NCBI RefSeq assembly: GCF_030285625.1
Contig: NZ_CP127294.1
Coordinates: forward strand, 7,782,001 to 7,846,000
Direction: 5' to 3'
DNA from: Amycolatopsis sp. 2-15
GTDB lineage: Bacteria; Actinomycetota; Actinomycetes; Mycobacteriales; Pseudonocardiaceae
Length of the DNA: 64,000 nucleotides
In this document: piece after piece, positions 60,500 to 64,000 of the stretch
Position numbering within the stretch: the stretch's first letter is position 1
How the letters are laid out: every line of letters begins with the position of its first letter
The notes under the pieces: model-generated
Told to the model about the DNA's origin: nothing
Database searches by the model: none
What the model saw: only the letters and a program-made list of their open reading frames with translations
Program-made: the position numbers and the translations under genes

Positions 60500-61385
60500 G
60501 GGCACTCTCCACTTCGGACTGGCTGCGGGCGGCGGCTTCGGCGAGCGAGGCGGCGACGAGCCGGGTGCCCGCGCGGCGGCGGTAGGTCACGGAGCCGTGG
60601 ATGTCGCCGACGACGTCGATCTCGTCGAACGCGTGCGCCGCGGCTTCGGCGAGCACGGCGTCGTCGAGGATCTCACCGGTGAGGATCGCCTCGGCGGCGG
60701 TGGCGCGGCGCGGGGTGCCGGCGATGCCGAACAGCGCGATCCGCGCGTCGGTGCAGCGCCCGGCGGAATCGGTGTCCAGCACGGAGATCACGCCGACGAG
60801 GGCGAAGTCGCCGCTGCGGCGGGTGATCTCGCGGATCGACCAGCCGGCCGTCGCGGACACGAGCGGCAGCTCGGCGCCGGCGACGACCTCACCGTCGCTC
60901 AACGCGGTCAGATAGGGGCCGAGGAAGAAGTCGCGCGCGGCGATCCGGCGCCGCCGCTCAGCCCCGGCGACGCGCACGGACCCACCGAGCGCGAGCAACA
61001 GGGCGGGCAGCTCCGCCGCGGGATCGGCGTGCGCGAGCGAGCCGCACACCGTGCCGCGGTTGCGGATCTCGGGGTGCCCGACCTGCGCGAGGCTTTCGAC
61101 GACCAGCGGGTGGCGCCGGCGGGTCTCGGCGTCGGTCTCGAGCGCGCGCGTGGTGACCGCGGCCGAGACGACGAGGCCGTCGGTGTCGCGGAAAGCGTGG
61201 CCCTGCAGGTCTTTCGCCGTGGTGATGTCCACGAGCACGCTCGGGTTCGACATGCGCAGCGCCATCACCGGGAGGAGGCTCTGCCCACCGCCGAGTACTC
61301 GCGCGTCGGGCCCGTGCTCGGTCAGCACCGCCACCGCGTCGCCCAGCGATTCGGCCCGATGATAGCCGAAAGCTGGCAGTTTCAC
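60492..61385 (-). CDS. molybdenum hydroxylase medium (FAD-binding) subunit
   Basis: A 297-residue CoxM-like subunit. FAD-binding motifs are LGGGQSLLPVMALRMSNP near residue 32 and IRNRGTVCGSLAHADPAAELPALLLAL near 107; the closing segment is the CO_deh_flav_C domain (GIAGTPRRATAAEAIL). The GTG follows AAAGGGGGCG. It is the first gene of the six-gene unit M-S-L-mmsA-CoxG-IclR, all joined by overlaps or gaps below 10 bases. Confidence 0.95.
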   Translation of the reverse strand: MKLPAFGYHRAESLGDAVAVLTEHGPDARVLGGGQSLLPVMALRMSNPSVLVDITTAKDLQGHAFRDTDGLVVSAAVTTRALETDAETRRRHPLVVESLAQVGHPEIRNRGTVCGSLAHADPAAELPALLLALGGSVRVAGAERRRRIAARDFFLGPYLTALSDGEVVAGAELPLVSATAGWSIREITRRSGDFALVGVISVLDTDSAGRCTDARIALFGIAGTPRRATAAEAILTGEILDDAVLAEAAAHAFDEIDVVGDIHGSVTYRRRAGTRLVAASLAEAAARSQSEVESARA

Positions 61386-61417
61386 CGATTCGCCCCCTTT
61401 TGCTCATTCCGGTCAGT

Positions 61418-61452
61418 GTTCGAAATGCTGAACGCTGTTCGATTTCCAGAAC
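61418..61452 (-). promoter_or_regulatory. twin GTTC-N8-GAAC operators before the molybdenum hydroxylase operon
   Basis: GTTCGAAATGCTGAAC (61418-61433) and GTTCGATTTCCAGAAC (61437-61452) are two 16-base dyads 19 bases apart. They contain TGGAAAT and ATTTC elements like the E. coli IclR box. A TTGACA on the minus strand near 61480 may be the -35. The operon's own IclR protein is the natural candidate to bind. Confidence 0.7.
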
Positions 61453-61517
61453 GAGTCTTCTGAAGAGCCGGGGGTGCTGTCAAGTTCAGCGGGTGCTCGA
61501 GGCACCCGTTCGGTGGT

Positions 61518-61622
61518 CAGCGGCGGTACGCTCTGGTCGCCATGCGGGCCCGGACGGTCTCGGCCGCCGGGTGGTTCAGGTCGTCGTAGAGCGACCGCGC
61601 GGTCTGCCACCGGCGACGGTGT
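61518..61622 (-). pseudogene. 3' remnant of a TPR/AfsR-like regulator gene
   Basis: A minus-strand frame reads RRWQTARSLYDDLNHPAAETVR and ARMATRAYRR to a stop at 61518. The LYDDLNHPAAETVRARM pattern is the last helix pair of NB-ARC/TPR regulators (ALxLYxDLGHPxAxxVRAxL). No start or body is present; the frame begins at the stop of the reductase gene. It is probably the tail of a deleted gene. Confidence 0.4.
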
Positions 61623-61624
61623 CC

Positions 61625-62695
61625 TCAGAGGACCGGAAGGATCCGGCGCTCGCCGAGAACCCGGAGCCAGTGGCGGAAGGACTCCTCGGTGTCGCAGGTT
61701 TCGGTGAAGCCCGCCTGGTGGATCTTGACGGTGCTGACGAACGCCGGTGGCGGCGCGGTTTCCGCGCCGGCGGCGAAGTGGAAGTCGGCGTAGTGGTGGG
61801 ATTCGCCGAGCAGGGCGGCGAGCGGGGTGGGCCGCAGGCCGTGGCGGGCCACGACGCGGTCCCAGGTGTCCGCGTGCTCGGGCAGAAACTCGGCGAGGCG
61901 CCGAGGGTGGTCCGGTGCCGGTTCGACGCCGAGCTCCTCGGCCAGCGCGGGCCACAGGTCGCGCCAGGCGAAGACCTCGCCGTTGGTGAGATTGAAGTGC
62001 TGGTCGCGGGCCGCGGGCGCCGTGGCGGCCCACAGCGCGGCGTTCGCGACGAGGCGGACGTCGACGGCTTCCGTCACGTACGGCGCGCCGCCCGGGAAGC
62101 CGAAGGGCAGCCCTTCGGCCCGGCAGATGGCCGCGTAGGCGCCGATCACCGGCGGCAGGTTCATCGCGACGCCGTGGGTCGGGCCGACCACCAGCTGCGG
62201 GCGCAGGATCGTCCAGCCGAAGCCGCGCTCGCCGGCCAGCGCGCGGAGGTGGTCCTCCTGCAGCCAGTAGAAGTTCTCGTGCTCGTCGCGCGGGTGCCGT
62301 TCACGGGCCGGGATCCGGATGGAGTGGCGGTGCACGCCGTACGCTTTGGTGCCCTGCAGCAGGGTCACGTGCTGCAGGGGCGCGGCGGCCAGTGCGCCGG
62401 TGAGTGCCTGCAGCATGCGCTCGTTGGTCCGCATCTGGTCCGGGTCGCGCCACCCGCGGACCAGGCCGGGCTTTTCGAAGACGGCGGTGTAGACGAGGTG
62501 AGTCACGTCCGCGAACCGCCCGGCCACGCCGGCCACGGCGGCCGCGTCCGTGAGGTCGAGGGGCACGTGCTCGAAGGGCTCGTCGGTCTCCGGCGCGCGG
62601 CGCGACACAGCCAGGACATCCCACCCGGCCTGGGCGAACGCCGTGACGCACGCCGCGCCGACCAGCCCGCTCGCTCCGGCGACGAGCACGGTCAT
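61625..62695 (-). CDS. NAD-dependent epimerase/reductase of the PRISE (iridoid synthase-like) group
   Basis: A 356-residue extended SDR. NAD(P) motif VAGASGLVGAACV is at the N-terminus, then LQHVTLLQGTKAYG near residue 110, HENFYWLQEDHLRALA near 145 and WTILRPQLVVG near 165. The FYW-x-x-E pattern in place of YxxxK is that of progesterone-5beta-reductase/iridoid synthase-like (PRISE) enzymes, which reduce enones. The ATG overlaps the TesB stop. It is likely part of a CoA or terpenoid degradation unit with the two upstream genes. Confidence 0.9.
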   Translation of the reverse strand: MTVLVAGASGLVGAACVTAFAQAGWDVLAVSRRAPETDEPFEHVPLDLTDAAAVAGVAGRFADVTHLVYTAVFEKPGLVRGWRDPDQMRTNERMLQALTGALAAAPLQHVTLLQGTKAYGVHRHSIRIPARERHPRDEHENFYWLQEDHLRALAGERGFGWTILRPQLVVGPTHGVAMNLPPVIGAYAAICRAEGLPFGFPGGAPYVTEAVDVRLVANAALWAATAPAARDQHFNLTNGEVFAWRDLWPALAEELGVEPAPDHPRRLAEFLPEHADTWDRVVARHGLRPTPLAALLGESHHYADFHFAAGAETAPPPAFVSTVKIHQAGFTETCDTEESFRHWLRVLGERRILPVL

Positions 62696-63612
62696 CGCCG
62701 GGGCTCCGGCATCGTGCGGTCCGCGGCCGTGCCGGCGAGCCAGCTGCCGGTGCCCCCGGTGGGACGGAGTAGCCCTTCCTGCATCACGGTCACCACGAGT
62801 TCTCCGTTCTCGTCGTACATCCGGCCCGAGGCCAGGCCGCGCGCGCCGGCCATGACTTCGGCGCCCTGCTCGTAGCGCAGCCAGCGATCGGCGCGCGGCG
62901 GACGGTGGAACCACATCGTGTGGTCGAGACTCACGCAGTCGAACTCGCCGTCGGCGTAGACCACGCCGAGCGGCAGGAGCGCGGTTTCGAGCAGCGTCAT
63001 GTCGGAGGCGTAGACCACGGCGGCCGCGTGCAGCAGCAGATCGTCCGGCAGCGGACCGTCAGCGCGGACGAGGGTGGTCTGCGCGCGGCGCGGCCGGTCG
63101 CGCAAGGTCGGATCCAGCGGTGGTGGCGGGTCCACGTAGCGCAGGTCGATCGGACGAGACCGAGTCCACAGTGGACTGAGCCGGTCGCGCCGGTCACCGA
63201 AGCGCTCTTCCCAGCGGGGCAGGGTTTCCGGGTCGATCGCCGCGGGGGTCGGGCCGGGATGGCGGGGGCCGGGCTCGGGGACCTGGAACGACGCGGTCGC
63301 GGTGAGGACGAGGGCGCCGTCCTGCCGCAGCTCGACGCCGCGGAGGTCGAAGCTGCGGCCCTCCTTGACCGTGGTCACGTGCAGTTCGATCGGGACTCCG
63401 CTCCGGCCGGGCCGGATGAAGCGCGTATGGAGGCTGTGCACCGGGCGGTCCGGTGTGACGGTCCGGCCCATGGCGACGAGTGCCTGCGCGGCGACTTCAC
63501 CGCCGAAGAGCCGGTGCAACGGGTCGGCCCCGCCAGGGTCGCGGAACACGCCCGGTGCCACGGGTTCCAGGTCGAGCCGCTGCAGGAGGTACTGCAGCGC
63601 CGGGCTCCTCAT
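62692..63612 (-). CDS. tesB: acyl-CoA thioesterase II (TesB family)
   Basis: A 306-residue double hot-dog thioesterase: LQRLDLEPVAPGVFRDPGG at the start, RLFGGEVAAQALVAMGRTV near residue 40, LHTRFIRPGRSGVPIELHV near 65, and SLDHTMWFHRPPRADRWLRYEQGAEVMAGARGLASGRMYDENGELV near the end with the usual Asp/Thr/Gln site. It releases free acids from acyl-CoA. Both ends overlap neighbours by ATGA. The length fits TesB (about 286). Confidence 0.94.
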   Translation of the reverse strand: MRSPALQYLLQRLDLEPVAPGVFRDPGGADPLHRLFGGEVAAQALVAMGRTVTPDRPVHSLHTRFIRPGRSGVPIELHVTTVKEGRSFDLRGVELRQDGALVLTATASFQVPEPGPRHPGPTPAAIDPETLPRWEERFGDRRDRLSPLWTRSRPIDLRYVDPPPPLDPTLRDRPRRAQTTLVRADGPLPDDLLLHAAAVVYASDMTLLETALLPLGVVYADGEFDCVSLDHTMWFHRPPRADRWLRYEQGAEVMAGARGLASGRMYDENGELVVTVMQEGLLRPTGGTGSWLAGTAADRTMPEPRR

Positions 63613-64000
63613 ACCGGCCCCGTCGCGAGGAGGGTGGCTGTAGCCGAGACGACGGGCTCGCCGCCGGAGCCGGTGATCAGCTGGGTGACGTCGGTGAAGC
63701 GCAGCTCCCCCGCGCGGCCCGTTTTGGTGGTGCGGCCGGTGATCCAGTGCCGGGAACGCACGGTTTCGCCGGCGACGAGCGGGCGGTGGTAGGCGAACGT
63801 CTGTCCACCGTGGACGACGGGTCCGCTGCTGCGGGCCCAGCGCGCCGAATCGGCCACGGGGTCCGGGCGTGCGGAGCCCGGGCCGGATTGCCCGTCGGGG
63901 TACCAGCCGAGGGCGGGCAGTGCGAAGGCGAGCGTCGGGATGCCCGGGACATCGGCGAAACCCGCTTCGGCGGCGGCACGCGCGTCGTACCAGATCGGCG
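63609..64000 (-). CDS. MaoC/FAS1-like dehydratase-domain protein, 5' end outside window
   Basis: The C-terminal 130 residues of a gene that enters from the right. Visible are WYDARAAAEAGFADVPGIPT, LPALGWYPDG, then VVHGGQTFAYHRPLVAGETVRSR and LRFTDVTQLITGSGGEPVVSATATLL. These are the hot-dog segments of the N-terminal MaoC dehydratase (FAS1-like) family, which hydrate enoyl-CoA or similar thioesters. Its stop overlaps the TesB start. It suggests an acyl-CoA pathway upstream of the window end. Confidence 0.85.
   Translation of the reverse strand, partial: PIWYDARAAAEAGFADVPGIPTLAFALPALGWYPDGQSGPGSARPDPVADSARWARSSGPVVHGGQTFAYHRPLVAGETVRSRHWITGRTTKTGRAGELRFTDVTQLITGSGGEPVVSATATLLATGPV

Noticed and set aside
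57414..61463. Open frame of 1349 codons on the plus strand
   Set aside because: It lies antisense to five strongly coding genes with perfect motifs. Its translation is rich in Arg, Gly, Gln and His, as is usual for the shadow frame of high-GC genes.

Overview
The window is high-GC DNA (third codon positions almost all G or C, many GTG starts, ATGA/GTGA stop-start overlaps, Shine-Dalgarno sequences of the AGGAG type). It is what a filamentous actinomycete would carry. The gene content (a giant LAL/LuxR ATPase regulator, LLM flavin oxidoreductases, SnoaL-like proteins, a GH30-ricin lectin glycosidase, P450, many MFS pumps and alpha/beta hydrolases) fits the Pseudonocardiaceae, for example Amycolatopsis; the genus is an inference. 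I see no rRNA, tRNA, CRISPR array or intact insertion sequence. The region looks like accessory metabolic chromosome.

Layout. 1-6340 (minus): a TDT/SLAC1 transporter, then an operon of isochorismatase-like hydrolase, secreted VOC protein, YceI, zinc alcohol dehydrogenase, esterase, LLM oxidoreductase and a cut-off gene. 6667-13895: a shortened flavin-domain protein, a beta-propeller protein, an SRPBCC protein, the LAL regulator and an AraC regulator. 14041-15219: an ABM-alpha/beta hydrolase fusion. 15265-22480: a seven-gene minus operon (binding protein, two permeases, ATPase, LLM oxidoreductase, YceI, SnoaL-like) with a divergent flavin reductase, then a Crp/Fnr regulator. 22804-24845: an RclA/MerA-like flavoprotein divergent from a MarR regulator. 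24938-27121: a nitrile hydratase-type alpha subunit, a half-length beta subunit and an overlapping aquaporin. 27330-33756: two esterases, a frameshifted GH30 glycosidase, a sigma factor with a membrane partner, a GT-C membrane glycosyltransferase. 34274-45471: P450, two DHA2 pumps, quinone reductase, hydrolase, SigG-like sigma factor, DHFR-like and VOC proteins, cyanase, LysR/SDR pair. 45540-51987: a decayed carboxylesterase, an ArsR-SRPBCC operon, GAF-SpoIIE phosphatase, ScoMcrA-head protein, flavodoxin-like protein and PoxB-type enzyme. 52815-61385: a UbiD decarboxylase facing a six-gene operon (molybdenum hydroxylase M, S and L subunits, methylmalonate-semialdehyde dehydrogenase type ALDH, CoxG, IclR). 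61625-64000: PRISE-like reductase, TesB thioesterase and a cut-off MaoC-type dehydratase.

How the genes may work together. The 15-22 kb block has the parts of a two-component flavin monooxygenase with its own NitT/TauT-class importer. The 52-61 kb block has the parts for hydroxylating and decarboxylating an aromatic or heteroaromatic acid, probably under its own IclR repressor. A 16-bp dyad close to CCCGTCA-GA-TGACGGG stands before four separate minus-strand units (6467, 9519, 38270, 39251) and points to one regulon, perhaps of the LAL protein.

The strip also shows gene decay. There are two clear pseudogenes (carboxylesterase at 45.5-46.3 kb, chimeric secreted protein at 52.3-52.7 kb), a frameshifted GH30 gene, a frame break in the aquaporin tail, and four short 3' ends of lost genes, one of them the last codons of the missing half of the nitrile hydratase beta subunit.
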